Assembly (NCBI GenBank): GCA_024679565.1
Contig: JAIBDD010000013.1
Location: 20,014 to 84,013, forward strand
DNA: 64,000 nt
DNA from: Bacteroidota bacterium
Lineage (GTDB): Bacteria; Bacteroidota; Bacteroidia; NS11-12g; UBA9320
Direction of reading: 5' to 3'
Shown here: positions 1 through 9,700 of the stretch, in pieces
Layout: every line of letters starts with the position of its first letter
Numbering within the stretch: position 1 is the first letter of the stretch
Made by a program: the position numbers and the translations under genes
The notes under the pieces: model-generated
What the model saw: the letters and a program-made list of their open reading frames with translations, nothing else
Databases searched by the model: none
Told to the model about the DNA's origin: nothing

Positions 1-1
1 G

Positions 2-715
2 ATAGATTCGACCAAGGCAACAGAGATTGCATTTGATGGATATAAGTCAGGGTATAAAAAAAGCGAGGTAACAGGAGAGCCGCGTTTGTTTTATGATCCT
101 GCCCAACCTTATTCAGCGAATATTCCGTACTATCCTGCATTAAAACCAACTAAGCGTGTAACAGCACCAGAATATTACATTCTTAAGAAGGGGTATACAG
201 CAGTAGAAGAAAGGTTAAGGGCAAACGGTGTTGTGTTAAAGCCATTTGATAAAGACACTGTAATCACTTTAGAGGTATACCACATAGATACTTTCTCTTC
301 GGCAAAACAGCCATACGAAAGTCACTACTACCATTTTAACACACGTGTAAAAGCCGGTATTTCTGAAGTGCAAATTCGTAAAGGAGATTGGCTAATTCCA
401 TTGGACAATATTCACCGTAGATTTTTGATTGAAGTGCTAGAGCCAGAGGGTCCTGATTCTTATTTTAATTGGAATTTCTTTGATGCAATCCTGCAACAAA
501 AGGAATGGTACTCGGCGTACGTGTTTGAAGATGAAGCTGCAGATTTACTACATGCCGATGCCGAGTTAAAGGCAGAGTTTGATCAAAGGAAAACAGACTT
601 AGATGGGTTCTCGAAAAATCCTCAAGCACAGTTATACTGGATATACACCCATAGCAAAAGATACGAGAAAGAACATTTATGTTACCCCGTTTTTCGTGGA
701 ATTGTAGGTTGTTAA
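2..715 (+). CDS. C-terminal part of an M14-type zinc carboxypeptidase (cut by the left edge)
   Basis: The reading frame is open to the first base of the window, so the true start lies outside; an internal TTG could be mistaken for a start. The visible 237 residues resemble the C-terminal part of Bacteroidota M14 metallocarboxypeptidases, which cleave C-terminal residues from peptides outside the cytoplasm. Recognisable stretches are FNWNFFDAILQQKEWYSAYV, the VFEDEAADLL segment and the ending YEKEHLCYP. The catalytic zinc ligands would lie in the missing N-terminal part, so activity cannot be judged. It converges on the M61 peptidase gene with a 4-base overlap of the ends. Family assignment is by remembered similarity and is moderately sure. 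Confidence 0.6.
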   Translation: MDSTKATEIAFDGYKSGYKKSEVTGEPRLFYDPAQPYSANIPYYPALKPTKRVTAPEYYILKKGYTAVEERLRANGVVLKPFDKDTVITLEVYHIDTFSSAKQPYESHYYHFNTRVKAGISEVQIRKGDWLIPLDNIHRRFLIEVLEPEGPDSYFNWNFFDAILQQKEWYSAYVFEDEAADLLHADAELKAEFDQRKTDLDGFSKNPQAQLYWIYTHSKRYEKEHLCYPVFRGIVGC

Positions 716-2481
716 TTCAACCAGACTTTTTGGAATTTCTTTTGCTCTTCGGTTAAAACTTCTTCAGCAGTAATCTCATATTTAACGGTTTCACTTTTCT
801 TAAGTGCTGCTTTCGCACCATACATTCTCCCGTCACGTGCGTAAACTAGGTCAACCTCAGTGTCTGTATTATAACCAGGAACGCTTGTGTTGATTTTGTC
901 AATTATACGCCAACCATTTATGGATATGAGTTCGTCGTTAACGCTTAACCCAGCTTCCGCTGCACTACTGCCTGAGCGGACAAATGATATAACGCATTTT
1001 CCGTTTTCTGATTTTGTTGTTATACCTAAAGAAGGCTTTTCTTCTGCTTTGTTGATCAAGGCGTAGCCAGTTGTTTTTAGGTAGTCGTCATAAGGCAATG
1101 CTTCAGTAGTCTTGGTGTAGCGATCAAAGAAGTCATTCATCGGTTTGCCGCAAACATCAGCGCAAGTTTCAACAAATTCGGAGTAACTGAAACCGCGATT
1201 GAGGTCTTTGTAATACCTGTTAAATAAGGTAAGCATGACGTCATCTAGTCGTTTGTCTCCATTGGTAGAACTGAAGATTTCTACATCCAACATCCACGCC
1301 ACGAGCATGCCTTTATTGTAATAGGAAATCGTGACGTTGTTACTGTTCTCATTTGAGAGATACGCTTTCACCCAAGCCAATTTACTCGATTGGTCTAAGG
1401 ACATAACGTTCTTGCCTGGCTGATTTTCTAACCGGTTAATGTTATAGGCCACCGCTTTGAGGTAGCTTTCATCAGTGTGGAAGCCAGCTCTTTTTAAAAA
1501 CAAGTCGTCAAAGTAAGACGTAATACCTTCTGCTACCCATAGTAGATCCGTATAATTCTCTTTGTTGTAATCGAATGGGCCTAATTCAATTGGCCGTATC
1601 CTTTTTACATTCCATAAATGGAAATATTCGTGAGAAATAAGTCCTAAAAACTTAAGATAAGGCTCCTCTTTATCATACACCCATCTATTGACCTGACTTG
1701 TTTGACAGTTGAGGTGTTCGAGTCCGCCACCACCTTTGTCAACGTTTTGGATGAAGTGAATGTACTGATCGCTCGGATGCTTGTTATCAAACATCTTCGC
1801 TTCCTCATCCGTTATTTTCTTAAAATCCGAGGTCACCTTTCCCATGTCGTAGTTGCCAGTTCCTATCATTACAATCGTATGTGGCACGCCGGCTGTGTGG
1901 TATGTGTTTATGTCAAAGTTTCCTAACGCGACTGGGCTGTCGGCCAATAAGTCGTAATTGGCACATTCGAAAGTATGGTTCGCCTTCTTACTTCTTGGCA
2001 AGGGCATTTCAATATTCTTCCATTGCTCAAGCGGTTTGAACAAAATCTCGATTTGTTCATTTTCATAACCCTCGGCATATATAAAAGCGCTTGGGCCATG
2101 TAAAAAAGCCATGTGTTGGTCTATATAACTTGTCCTTACGCCAAGTTTAAAGGCGTACAATTCGTAGGTGAAACGCAATTTGTCGCCTTTTTTAGCGGCA
2201 CATTCCCATGTGTTTTTATCTATGCGAACTGGGTTTGATGAGCCATCACCAGCCTCATACCACACCTTGTCTACATGTTGAGAAAACTCCCGAACCTTAT
2301 ATGACCCTGGTGTCCATACAGGCATGCTGAACCGAACAACGTTTGATTTTGCCTTATCAACTTCGATAGTTATTTGTGCATAGTGTTGATTTGCTTTTGG
2401 GAATGACACCTCGTAATTAACCGAGGCATTTAAGTTCGATGCTACCATGTAAATGAATATTAAAGATATAGTGTACCGCAT
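712..2481 (-). CDS. M61 family glycyl aminopeptidase-like protease with PDZ domain
   Basis: The 589-residue product starts with a signal peptide (about residues 1-20), so it is exported. The zinc site of family M61 is clear: HEYFH near residue 284 followed by LWNVKRIRP, and the third ligand Glu in WVAEGITSYFDD about 30 residues later. A PDZ domain lies near residues 490-560 (SSAAEAGLSVNDELISINGW). M61 enzymes remove N-terminal residues, classically Gly or Ala, from peptides; the substrate here is unknown. It is transcribed away from pdhB and shares about 130 bases of upstream DNA with it. Confidence 0.9.
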   Translation of the reverse strand: MRYTISLIFIYMVASNLNASVNYEVSFPKANQHYAQITIEVDKAKSNVVRFSMPVWTPGSYKVREFSQHVDKVWYEAGDGSSNPVRIDKNTWECAAKKGDKLRFTYELYAFKLGVRTSYIDQHMAFLHGPSAFIYAEGYENEQIEILFKPLEQWKNIEMPLPRSKKANHTFECANYDLLADSPVALGNFDINTYHTAGVPHTIVMIGTGNYDMGKVTSDFKKITDEEAKMFDNKHPSDQYIHFIQNVDKGGGGLEHLNCQTSQVNRWVYDKEEPYLKFLGLISHEYFHLWNVKRIRPIELGPFDYNKENYTDLLWVAEGITSYFDDLFLKRAGFHTDESYLKAVAYNINRLENQPGKNVMSLDQSSKLAWVKAYLSNENSNNVTISYYNKGMLVAWMLDVEIFSSTNGDKRLDDVMLTLFNRYYKDLNRGFSYSEFVETCADVCGKPMNDFFDRYTKTTEALPYDDYLKTTGYALINKAEEKPSLGITTKSENGKCVISFVRSGSSAAEAGLSVNDELISINGWRIIDKINTSVPGYNTDTEVDLVYARDGRMYGAKAALKKSETVKYEITAEEVLTEEQKKFQKVWLN

Positions 2482-2589
2482 GATTTAATTTATGGATGCA
2501 AATATGTCTTAAAAAGATTGTTAGGTGCACGTTTATATCGACAGACAAACAGTCTTTATCTTTTACTGTTTTACTAAACAGGCATTTGT

Positions 2590-2597
2590 TATTTTTG
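2590..2597 (+). promoter_or_regulatory. Predicted -7 box for the pyruvate dehydrogenase beta gene
   Basis: TATTTTTG matches the Bacteroidota -7 consensus TAnnTTTG and lies 17 bases before the chosen ATG. No clean TTG is seen at the expected -33 distance; CTGTT is the nearest. The position supports starting the gene at the ATG downstream rather than at an in-frame ATG 30 codons earlier, which would lie upstream of this box. Confidence 0.5.
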
Positions 2598-2614
2598 CCG
2601 CACATTTCAGAGAT

Positions 2615-3592
2615 ATGAGAACCATACAGTTTAGAGAAGCACTTAGAGAAGCATTGTCAGAGGAGATGCGAAGAGACGAAAAAGTCTTTTTGATGGGAGA
2701 GGAAGTTGCTGAATACAACGGGGCTTACAAAGTGAGTCAAGGAATGTTAGAAGAGTTTGGTGAAAAGCGTGTGATCGATACACCTATTGCAGAACTTGGT
2801 TTTGCAGGAATTGCCGTGGGTGCAGCAATGAATGGGTTAAGACCCATAGTCGAGTTCATGACGTTCAATTTTTCCTTGGTCGCGATAGACCAGGTAATCA
2901 ATTCAGCGGCCAAAATGAATTCAATGAGTGGAGGTCAATTTACTTGCCCAATGGTATTTAGAGGCCCTACGGGTAGTGCAGGGCAGTTAGGTGCGCAACA
3001 CTCTCAAAACTTCGAAAATTGGTATGCAAATACACCTGGCTTAAAAGTAGTTGTTCCATCAAACCCTTACGATGCTAAAGGTTTGTTAAAATCAGCTATT
3101 AGGGATAACGATCCTGTTATCTTTATGGAAAGTGAGCAGATGTATGGTTTGAAATGGGAAGTGCCTGAAGAAGAATATTTACTTCCGATCGGACAGGCGC
3201 ATGTGGTGCAGGAAGGCACAGATGTTACTATTGTCTCGTTCGGTAAAATGATGCGTGTATTAGAAGACGCTGATAAAGCGTTGAAGCAAGACGGCATATC
3301 TGCTGAGATAATTGATCTGAGGTCGGTAAGACCATTGGATATTGAGACTATCGTAAAGAGCGTTCAAAAAACCAATAGACTGGTAATTGTTGAAGAAGCG
3401 TGGCCTTTAGCGAGTATTTCTTCTGAGATAACCTATGGTGTTCAAAAGAATGCGTTTGACTATTTAGACGCACCTATAGCACGTGTAACAAGCAGAGACG
3501 TACCATTGCCATACGCACCAACATTGGTTGAGGCATACTTGCCCAATGTGCATCGTATTGTTGAAGCAGTAAAGCAAGTGTCTTACGCTTAA
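2615..3592 (+). CDS. pdhB: Pyruvate dehydrogenase E1 component, beta subunit
   Basis: The 325-residue protein is a full-length alpha-keto acid dehydrogenase E1 beta subunit. With the alpha subunit it makes the thiamine-diphosphate enzyme that decarboxylates pyruvate and hands the acetyl group to lipoyl-E2. Typical stretches are MRTIQFREALREALSEEM at the start, FLMGEEVAEYNGAYKVSQG, FRGPTGSAGQLGAQHSQ and the C-terminal transketolase domain with VIVEEAWPLASIS. The annotated ATG gives the usual family N terminus; an earlier in-frame ATG would add 30 unrelated residues and lies before the predicted promoter. The gene stands alone: the alpha subunit is not next to it, which is common in Bacteroidota. 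A branched-chain E1 beta is possible but less likely. Confidence 0.9.
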   Translation: MRTIQFREALREALSEEMRRDEKVFLMGEEVAEYNGAYKVSQGMLEEFGEKRVIDTPIAELGFAGIAVGAAMNGLRPIVEFMTFNFSLVAIDQVINSAAKMNSMSGGQFTCPMVFRGPTGSAGQLGAQHSQNFENWYANTPGLKVVVPSNPYDAKGLLKSAIRDNDPVIFMESEQMYGLKWEVPEEEYLLPIGQAHVVQEGTDVTIVSFGKMMRVLEDADKALKQDGISAEIIDLRSVRPLDIETIVKSVQKTNRLVIVEEAWPLASISSEITYGVQKNAFDYLDAPIARVTSRDVPLPYAPTLVEAYLPNVHRIVEAVKQVSYA

Positions 3593-3636
3593 ATCTAAAC
3601 ACAGAATCTAATGTGTTAGTTGTTAGGGATTTATCC

Positions 3637-3666
3637 TTGACAATGTCATAAGTTTTCTTATCTTTG
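3637..3666 (+). promoter_or_regulatory. Promoter of the first PorG-like gene
   Basis: TTG, 19 bases, then TATCTTTG: a full match to the Bacteroidota TTG-N19-TAnnTTTG promoter. The leader to the ATG is about 40 bases and contains the run GACTACTACTAC. Confidence 0.75.
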
Positions 3667-3709
3667 ACTTCATTCTTCGAAAGAAGATTGACTACTACTA
3701 CGTATTAAG

Positions 3710-4639
3710 ATGAAGATTAGTGCCAAAACAATGGCTGTTGGCCTATGTTTTGCGTTGGGTTCTCTGACGCAAGTATCTGCTCAAATAATTTCTTATAAAA
3801 GAAACGCACTTGAATTAAAAGTAGGTGTTGGTGGTACGCTCTTTTTTGGTGATTTAGGTGGAAGTAAAGGAGGGCGAAAAGATGGTTTCTTTGATTATGA
3901 CGTAGAATCGATGCGTGGTAATACTTCCTTTGGTTTAAAGTTTAACTTTACCAATCGTATTTCGTTAAGAACCGATATGTGTTATGCTCAGGTTGTTGGT
4001 AGCGATGCTTTTAGTGGAGACCCAGGTAGGTTCAAACGAAACTTAAGTTTTAGGTCTGATATTTTCGAATTGTCGTTAACTCCGGAATTTGTTATTTACA
4101 ACTTGTCGAAGCTAGGCCGAAAGAAAACGGCGACTTCAGAGTTGTATGGTTTTGCTGGATTTGGTATACTAAAATTTAACCCACAAGCTGAGATTAATGG
4201 CGTTTGGTACGATCTTCAACCACTTGGAACCGAAGGGCAAGGCTTAAAATCTGGTACCAAGTTATATAGCTTACAATCTTGGGTAATTCCTTTTGGTGTG
4301 GGGTATAGAAAAAACATCGGACGAAAAACGTATGTTGGAATCGAACTAAGTATGCGTAAGTCATTCACGGATTACATCGACGATGTTAGTACGTCATACT
4401 ATAGCCCAGATGCGCTTCTGGAAGAACGTGGTGAGGCCTCAGCTATATTAAGCGACAGGACGATAGGTGAATCCGCAAATACGGGAGCAAGTCGAGGTAA
4501 CTCTAGCAATAACGATAACTACAGCTTTGTTCAAGTAACGTTTAGCAGAAGCATAGGTAAACAAGATGCCAATGCTTCAAAGATGGATAAGTTTTTTGCC
4601 AAGTTTAAAACTAGAGATAAATGCCCAGCCTTCAGGTAA
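3710..4639 (+). CDS. PorG-like (DUF6089) outer-membrane beta-barrel protein, intact copy
   Basis: The 309-residue protein has a signal peptide ending near ...TQVSAQ (residue 25) and then alternating amphipathic strands typical of an outer-membrane barrel. Hallmarks of the DUF6089/PorG family are FFGDLGG near the start of the mature protein, YGFAGFGILKFNPQAEINGV, LQPLGTEGQG, and KSFTDYIDDVSTSYY. PorG proteins belong to the type IX secretion apparatus, fitting the sorting-domain proteins elsewhere in the window; a general role as a small outer-membrane barrel is also possible. An Asn/Ser-rich stretch (NSSNNDN) precedes the last strand, and the C terminus is basic with DKCPAF. A damaged tandem copy follows. 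Confidence 0.75.
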   Translation: MKISAKTMAVGLCFALGSLTQVSAQIISYKRNALELKVGVGGTLFFGDLGGSKGGRKDGFFDYDVESMRGNTSFGLKFNFTNRISLRTDMCYAQVVGSDAFSGDPGRFKRNLSFRSDIFELSLTPEFVIYNLSKLGRKKTATSELYGFAGFGILKFNPQAEINGVWYDLQPLGTEGQGLKSGTKLYSLQSWVIPFGVGYRKNIGRKTYVGIELSMRKSFTDYIDDVSTSYYSPDALLEERGEASAILSDRTIGESANTGASRGNSSNNDNYSFVQVTFSRSIGKQDANASKMDKFFAKFKTRDKCPAFR

Positions 4640-4733
4640 GTGGCAGATATCGTCATGAAAAGTTCTTGTTTCGGTTTAAATGCCAAGCCAATATTTTGAG
4701 ACGCCTTTAGGTGCGGATAACCCGCGCAGTCTA

Positions 4734-4763
4734 TTAAATAGTCGTTAATCTGCATTATCTTTG
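4734..4763 (+). promoter_or_regulatory. Promoter of the second PorG-like copy
   Basis: TATCTTTG is a perfect -7 box and identical to that of the first copy; 19 bases upstream the -33 box is TTA instead of TTG. The box overlaps a TTG codon that could be read as the gene start, so translation must begin further down, most likely at the ATG at 4773. Confidence 0.6.
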
Positions 4764-4772
4764 GCTAGCGCG

Positions 4773-5640
4773 ATGTTTTCACTTCAATTACTTGTATACA
4801 AATTGTATAAACGGAGAGTATTCCGATTATTGATGCTGTGTGTTTGTTTTTTTAGTGGAAATCAGGGGTATGGGCAAGTATTAAGCTACAGTAGAAATGC
4901 ACTAGAATTAAAAGGCGCCGTTGGGATGTCCTTTTTTCTGGGAGATCTTGGTGGAAGCCAAGGGGGGAGGAAAGATGGCTTCTTTGATTTTGACATCCAA
5001 TCTATTCGAGGTAATGCCTCGGTTGGCTTAAAGTTTGACTTTTCAAATCGGATAGGGTTAAGAACGGATCTCAGTTTTGCTCAGGTGTTTGGCAGCGATA
5101 AATTCAGTGAAGATGCTGGTAGGAGAAATCGAAACTTAAGCTTTAAATCCAATATTTATGAACTTACAGTGGCTCCCGAAATAGTTTTGGTCAATTTGTC
5201 TTCGTTAGGTCGTAATAAGTTGGCGACATCCGAATTCTATGCTTTTGGTGGTTTTGGCTTTATGCGATACAATCCAAAGGCTGAGTTAAATGGCGTATGG
5301 CATGGGATATCGACACAATATTGGGGAAAAGACCTACATCGGTGTCGAGTTGTCTATGCGTAAATCATATACAGACTATATAGACGACGTGAGTGGCACA
5401 TATTATGATGTAGCTTTGCTTAATGAGAGTCGAGGGCCTTTAGCCGCCGCCTTAAGTGATCGTAAATTAGATGGGCCAGCTAATCCCTACTCAGGCCGAG
5501 GAAATCCCAATAACAACGACAATTACGCGTTTATGCAATTTACCTTTAGTCGGTCAATTGGAAAAATAGAGGCAAACGCTTCCGTTATTGGCCAATTTTT
5601 CTCCGGTTTAAGGGCAAAAGATAAATGCCCAGACTATTGA
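4773..5640 (+). pseudogene. PorG-like (DUF6089) barrel gene, tandem paralogue broken by an 89-base deletion
   Basis: This region codes for a close paralogue of the preceding gene in two frames. Frame one runs from the signal peptide (FFSGNQGYGQ) through FFLGDLGGSQGGRKDG to AELNGVW, then reads 15 unrelated residues to a stop at 5363. The other frame resumes with GMGYRHNIGEKTYIG and continues in register with copy one to the end (DKCPDY). Compared with copy one, 89 bases are missing between two TATGG-like sites, which removes the YDLQPLGTEGQG region; adding 89 bases restores one frame exactly. Both halves remain well conserved, so the damage looks recent or may be a sequencing or assembly error. 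Expressed as is, it would give a truncated barrel lacking its C-terminal strands. Confidence 0.8.
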
Positions 5641-5672
5641 TAAAATCGGTTTATTTTTTTTAATATCCATTG

Positions 5673-5707
5673 GTTTTTTTCTAAAAAACTTGGCCTATTG
5701 AAATAGG
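5673..5707. other. AT-rich hairpins between the PorG-like pair and the str operon
   Basis: GTTTTTT/AAAAAAC can pair around 5673-5689, and CCTATT/AATAGG around 5694-5707. Both lie upstream of the rpsL promoter, so they could end transcription of the PorG-like region; neither has the GC-rich stem of a strong terminator. The rest of this 163-base gap holds only the rpsL promoter and leader. Confidence 0.25.
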
Positions 5708-5740
5708 TGTAAAATCCTGTTAAAAATTTATTCAACATCG

Positions 5741-5771
5741 TTTGATTAATTGTGTCAAAAAACTACCTTTG
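5741..5771 (+). promoter_or_regulatory. Promoter of the ribosomal protein array
   Basis: TTTG (5741-5744), 19 bases, then TACCTTTG (5764-5771): a textbook Bacteroidota vegetative promoter. It leaves a leader of about 30 bases before rpsL and is the only strong promoter seen before the infA internal one, so it probably drives rpsL to secY. Confidence 0.8.
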
Positions 5772-5803
5772 CACTCCTTTTAAAAATACGGACAGAGAAT
5801 AAT

Positions 5804-6178
5804 ATGCCTACAATTCAGCAATTAGTAAGGAAAGGACGCGTTTCAAGCACGACTAAAAGTAAGTCGCCTGCATTGAATTCGTGCCCTCAAAGACGGGGTG
5901 TTTGTACACGTGTGTACACAACAACACCTAAGAAGCCAAACTCGGCAATGAGAAAAGTTGCCAGAGTGCGTCTAACAAACGGAAAAGAAGTGAATGCTTA
6001 CATCCCTGGTGAAGGTCACAACTTGCAGGAGCACAGTATTGTTTTGGTACGTGGAGGAAGAGTAAAAGATTTACCTGGTGTTCGTTATCACATTGTACGT
6101 GGTGCATTAGATACTGCCGGAGTGGATGGAAGAACACAAAGAAGAAGTAAGTACGGAGCTAAAAGACCTAAGAAATAA
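5804..6178 (+). CDS. rpsL: 30S ribosomal protein S12
   Basis: The 124-residue product has the S12 core: [30 protein letters not shown] with the decoding-site lysines, [21 protein letters not shown] and the basic end YGAKRPKK. It sits in the small-subunit decoding centre. The ATG before MPTIQQ is chosen because an upstream in-frame start at 5750 would lie inside the promoter. It is the first gene of the str cluster, and its stop overlaps the rpsG start by one base (TAATG). Confidence 0.97.
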   Translation: MPTIQQLVRKGRVSSTTKSKSPALNSCPQRRGVCTRVYTTTPKKPNSAMRKVARVRLTNGKEVNAYIPGEGHNLQEHSIVLVRGGRVKDLPGVRYHIVRGALDTAGVDGRTQRRSKYGAKRPKK

Positions 6179-6651
6179 TGAGAAAGTCGAGCGCTAAAAA
6201 AAGACCGTTATTGCCGGATCCTAAGTTTAATGATAAAACAGTAACACGTTTTATTAACAACATGATGTGGGGAGGTAAAAAAGAGTTGGCAAGAAAAATA
6301 TTTTACGATGCTATTGCGATTGTAGATTCTAAGTCCGAAGAAGAAGAAGGAATCGAAGTATTTAGAAAAGCATTGAATAATGTGATGCCAGCTGTTGAGG
6401 TAAAAGCAAGAAGAGTTGGTGGTTCAACTTTCCAAATTCCAATTGAAGTTCACCCAGAACGTAAAATTGCATTAGGAATGAAGTGGATGATCAAATATGC
6501 TAGATCAAGAAACGAAAAATCAATGGCGGAAAAATTAGCTGGAGAAGTATTAGCTGCTTCTAAAAGTGAAGGTTCGTCAGTTAAGAAAAAAGAAGACATG
6601 CACAAAATGGCGGAAGCTAACAAGGCATTCTCACATTTTAGAGCAAGATAG
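6178..6651 (+). CDS. rpsG: 30S ribosomal protein S7
   Basis: The 157-residue protein carries the S7 signatures [37 protein letters not shown] and [15 protein letters not shown], and it organises the head of the 30S subunit. It is coupled to rpsL through TAATG and followed two bases later by fusA, the usual str order. Confidence 0.97.
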   Translation: MRKSSAKKRPLLPDPKFNDKTVTRFINNMMWGGKKELARKIFYDAIAIVDSKSEEEEGIEVFRKALNNVMPAVEVKARRVGGSTFQIPIEVHPERKIALGMKWMIKYARSRNEKSMAEKLAGEVLAASKSEGSSVKKKEDMHKMAEANKAFSHFRAR

Positions 6652-6653
6652 TA

Positions 6654-8756
6654 ATGGCTAGAGATCTTAGATTTACAAGGAACATTGGTATTGCTGCCCA
6701 CATTGATGCGGGTAAGACAACTACCACGGAGCGTGTACTTTATTACGCTGGTGTTTCGCATAAAATTGGAGAAGTACATGATGGTGCTGCTACAATGGAC
6801 TGGATGGAGCAAGAGCAAGAAAGAGGTATTACAATTACTTCTGCTGCTACAACTGTATTCTGGCCGTATAGAGGTGATGAGTATCACGTAAACATTATTG
6901 ACACACCTGGTCACGTTGATTTTACTGTTGAGGTAAATAGATCATTACGTGTACTTGATGGGTTGGTATTCTTGTTTAGTGCTGTTGATGGTGTTGAGCC
7001 ACAATCAGAAACGAACTGGAGATTAGCGAACAACTATAATGTTGCTCGTATTGGTTTTGTAAATAAAATGGATCGTCAAGGTGCCGATTTCTTAAACGTG
7101 TGTAAGCAAGTGAAGGAAATGTTAGGTAGTACTGCTGTTCCTTTACAATTGCCAATTGGTAATGAAGACCATTTTAAAGGTGTTGTTGATTTGATTAACA
7201 ACAGAGGAATCGTTTGGAATGAAAGCGATATGGGTATGACTTTCGAAGAGGTACCTGTTCCTGAAGATATGTTAGATGAGGTTGCTGAGTACAGAGAAAA
7301 TCTGTTAGAAGCAATTGCGGAGTTTGACGATACTTTGATGGAAAAGTTCTTTGAAGATCCAGAATCTATTTCTGAAAGAGAAATTCTTGATGCATTAAGA
7401 GAAGCAACTATCGGAATGAAAATCGTTCCAATGATGTGTGGTTCTGCATTTAAAAACAAAGGGGTTCAGGCAATGCTTGACATGGTGATGGAAATTTTAC
7501 CATCTCCAATGGATGTTGAAGCAATTGAAGGAATGAATCCTAAAACGGATGAGCCTACAAGCCGTAAGCCTAGCTCAGATGAGCCATTCGCATCGTTAGC
7601 ATTTAAAATTGCAACTGATCCTTACGTAGGTCGTTTGTGTTTTGCTAGATCATATTCTGGAATGCTTGATTCAGGTTCATATGTGTTAAACACACGGACG
7701 AACAAGAAAGAGCGTATTTCTAGAATCTTCCAGATGCACGCCAACAAGCAAAATCAAATTGACAAATTGCATGCTGGTGATATCGCTGCCCTTGTTGGGT
7801 TTAAAGATATTCGTACAGGAGATACGCTATGTGCTGAAAACGCACCTATCGTTCTTGAATCTATGGACTTTCCAGATCCAGTAATTGGAGTTGCGATTGA
7901 GCCTAAGACGCAAGCTGACGTAGATAAGTTAGGTATGGCTTTAGCAAAACTTGCTGAAGAAGATCCAACTTTCCAAGTAAAGACCGATGACGAAACTGGT
8001 CAAACTGTTATTAGTGGAATGGGTGAGTTACACCTTGAGATTATCATCGACCGTTTGAAACGTGAGTTCAAGGTTGAAGCAAATCAAGGAGCACCACAAG
8101 TATCTTATAAAGAAACAATTACTGGTACTGTTACGCACCGCGAAACATACAAAAAGCAAACAGGTGGTCGTGGTAAGTTCGCAGATATCCAATTTGAAAT
8201 GGGTCCTGTTGATGAAGGCGAAAACGGTTTGCAGTTTATCAATAAAATTAGTGGTGGTGCAATTCCTCGTGAATTTATACCATCAGTAGAAAAAGGCTTC
8301 AAAGAAGCTATGAAGAATGGTGTTCTTGCTGGTTACGAAGTAGAAGACTTAAAAGTTACGTTGTTTGACGGATCTTTCCACGCGGTGGATTCTGACCAAC
8401 TTTCGTTTGAGGTTGCTGCTAAGTCTGCCTTTAGAGAAGCTTGTAAGAAAGCAAATCCTGTTCTTTTGGAACCAATCATGAAAATGGAAGTGGTAACACC
8501 AGAAGATTACATGGGAGACATCATGGGTGATTTGAACAGACGTCGTGGTCAAATGGCTGGTGTTGGAGAAAAAGCAGGTTCACAAGTAATTAAGTGTACT
8601 GTACCTCTAGCAAACATGTTTGGTTACGTAACACAATTAAGAACAATGTCATCTGGTCGTGCAACTTCAACTATGGAGTTCGATCACTTTGAAGAAGTTC
8701 CAAGAGGAATTTCAGAAGAAATATTAACTAAACTTAAAGGTACTTCAAAATCATAA
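6654..8756 (+). CDS. fusA: Translation elongation factor G
   Basis: This 700-residue GTPase drives translocation of tRNA and mRNA on the ribosome. It has the G1 loop [12 protein letters not shown] (about residues 14-25), the switch region [11 protein letters not shown]3 DTPGHVDF, G4 NKMD, and then domains II-V with [10 protein letters not shown] and [13 protein letters not shown]. Length is standard for canonical EF-G. The gene lies between rpsG and rpsJ; tuf, which follows fusA in many bacteria, is absent here, as is usual in Bacteroidota. Confidence 0.97.
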   Translation: MARDLRFTRNIGIAAHIDAGKTTTTERVLYYAGVSHKIGEVHDGAATMDWMEQEQERGITITSAATTVFWPYRGDEYHVNIIDTPGHVDFTVEVNRSLRVLDGLVFLFSAVDGVEPQSETNWRLANNYNVARIGFVNKMDRQGADFLNVCKQVKEMLGSTAVPLQLPIGNEDHFKGVVDLINNRGIVWNESDMGMTFEEVPVPEDMLDEVAEYRENLLEAIAEFDDTLMEKFFEDPESISEREILDALREATIGMKIVPMMCGSAFKNKGVQAMLDMVMEILPSPMDVEAIEGMNPKTDEPTSRKPSSDEPFASLAFKIATDPYVGRLCFARSYSGMLDSGSYVLNTRTNKKERISRIFQMHANKQNQIDKLHAGDIAALVGFKDIRTGDTLCAENAPIVLESMDFPDPVIGVAIEPKTQADVDKLGMALAKLAEEDPTFQVKTDDETGQTVISGMGELHLEIIIDRLKREFKVEANQGAPQVSYKETITGTVTHRETYKKQTGGRGKFADIQFEMGPVDEGENGLQFINKISGGAIPREFIPSVEKGFKEAMKNGVLAGYEVEDLKVTLFDGSFHAVDSDQLSFEVAAKSAFREACKKANPVLLEPIMKMEVVTPEDYMGDIMGDLNRRRGQMAGVGEKAGSQVIKCTVPLANMFGYVTQLRTMSSGRATSTMEFDHFEEVPRGISEEILTKLKGTSKS

Positions 8757-8759
8757 GCA

Positions 8760-9068
8760 ATGGTAAGTCAGAAGATTAGAATAAAGCTTAAGTCGTACGA
8801 TCACAATTTGATTGACAAATCAGCTGAAAAGATTGTTCGCTCTGTTAAGGTAACAGGAGCTGTTGTAAATGGACCAATTCCATTGCCAACTGAGAAAAAG
8901 ATCTACACAGTATTGAAGTCGCCACACGTGAACAAGAAAGCTCGTGAGCAGTTTCAATTGTGTTCATATAAGAGATTATTGGATATTTATAGTTCAACTT
9001 CAAAAACCGTTGACGCGTTGATGAAGTTAGAGCTTCCAAGTGGTGTTGACGTAGAAATAAAAGTATAG
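8760..9068 (+). CDS. rpsJ: 30S ribosomal protein S10
   Basis: The 102-residue protein has the S10 hallmarks [34 protein letters not shown] and the SREQF-like segment KAREQFQL. S10 is part of the 30S head and also works in transcription antitermination with NusB. It opens the S10 block but has no promoter of its own here: only three bases separate it from fusA, so str and S10 are fused into one transcription unit. Confidence 0.96.
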   Translation: MVSQKIRIKLKSYDHNLIDKSAEKIVRSVKVTGAVVNGPIPLPTEKKIYTVLKSPHVNKKAREQFQLCSYKRLLDIYSSTSKTVDALMKLELPSGVDVEIKV

Positions 9069-9070
9069 AA

Positions 9071-9700
9071 ATGTTAGGGATTATTGGTAAAAAAGTCGGT
9101 ATGACTAGTGTTTTTTCTGAAGAGGGAAAAAGCATTCCATGTACGCTTATTCAAGCTGAACCTAATGTGGTTACTCAGCTTAGAACAATTGATACTGACG
9201 GTTACCGTGCAGTACAATTGGCTGCTGGTGAGCGCAAGGAGAAAAATACGTCTGCTGCATTGAAAGGTCATTTTGCGAAAGCAAAAACAACGCCTAAGGC
9301 ATATGTAGCTGAATTCAAAAATTTTAGAGCCGATACAGGTGAAGAATTGAATTTAGGTGACGAAGTAAATGTTGAAATCTTCGAAGAAGGTCAATTTGTT
9401 GATGTGATCGCAACGAGCAAGGGTAAAGGTTTTCAAGGTGTTGTAAAACGCCATGGTTTTGCCGGTGTTGGTGGTGCTACTCACGGTCAGCATAACAGAT
9501 TAAGAGCTCCAGGTTCTATTGGTGCTGCATCATACCCTGCACGTGTATTCAAAGGAATGCGAATGGCAGGTAGAATGGGAGGTAACCGAACTAAAATCAC
9601 AAACCTACAAATCGTTAAGGTAATGCCTGAAGATAATGTATTGGTAGTGAAAGGTGCGGTTCCAGGTCATAAAGGTTGTTTTGTAATTGTTGAGAGATAA
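9071..9700 (+). CDS. rplC: 50S ribosomal protein L3
   Basis: The 209-residue protein shows L3 motifs: [15 protein letters not shown] at the N terminus, the loop with [16 protein letters not shown] that reaches toward the peptidyl transferase centre, and [10 protein letters not shown]. It binds 23S rRNA early in assembly. Its stop overlaps the rplD start by one base. Confidence 0.96.
   Translation: MLGIIGKKVGMTSVFSEEGKSIPCTLIQAEPNVVTQLRTIDTDGYRAVQLAAGERKEKNTSAALKGHFAKAKTTPKAYVAEFKNFRADTGEELNLGDEVNVEIFEEGQFVDVIATSKGKGFQGVVKRHGFAGVGGATHGQHNRLRAPGSIGAASYPARVFKGMRMAGRMGGNRTKITNLQIVKVMPEDNVLVVKGAVPGHKGCFVIVER

Noticed and set aside
2525..2614. 30-codon N-terminal extension of pdhB
   Set aside because: It lies upstream of the predicted -7 box and does not resemble E1 beta proteins, which begin at the MRTIQF segment.
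4761..4763. TTG start for the second PorG-like copy
   Set aside because: It overlaps the predicted -7 box, so it would lie upstream of the transcription start; the ATG at 4773 is preferred.
5290..5640. Independent 116-residue gene starting MAYGMGYRHN
   Set aside because: It aligns without a break to the C-terminal part of the intact PorG-like protein and starts mid-domain without a signal peptide, so it is the second half of the broken copy.
7076..7459. Open frame of 127 codons on the minus strand inside fusA
   Set aside because: It is a shadow of the fusA codon pattern, with no family resemblance and no promoter or start context. Similar antisense frames inside rplB, rpsC, rpsE and secY were dropped for the same reason.
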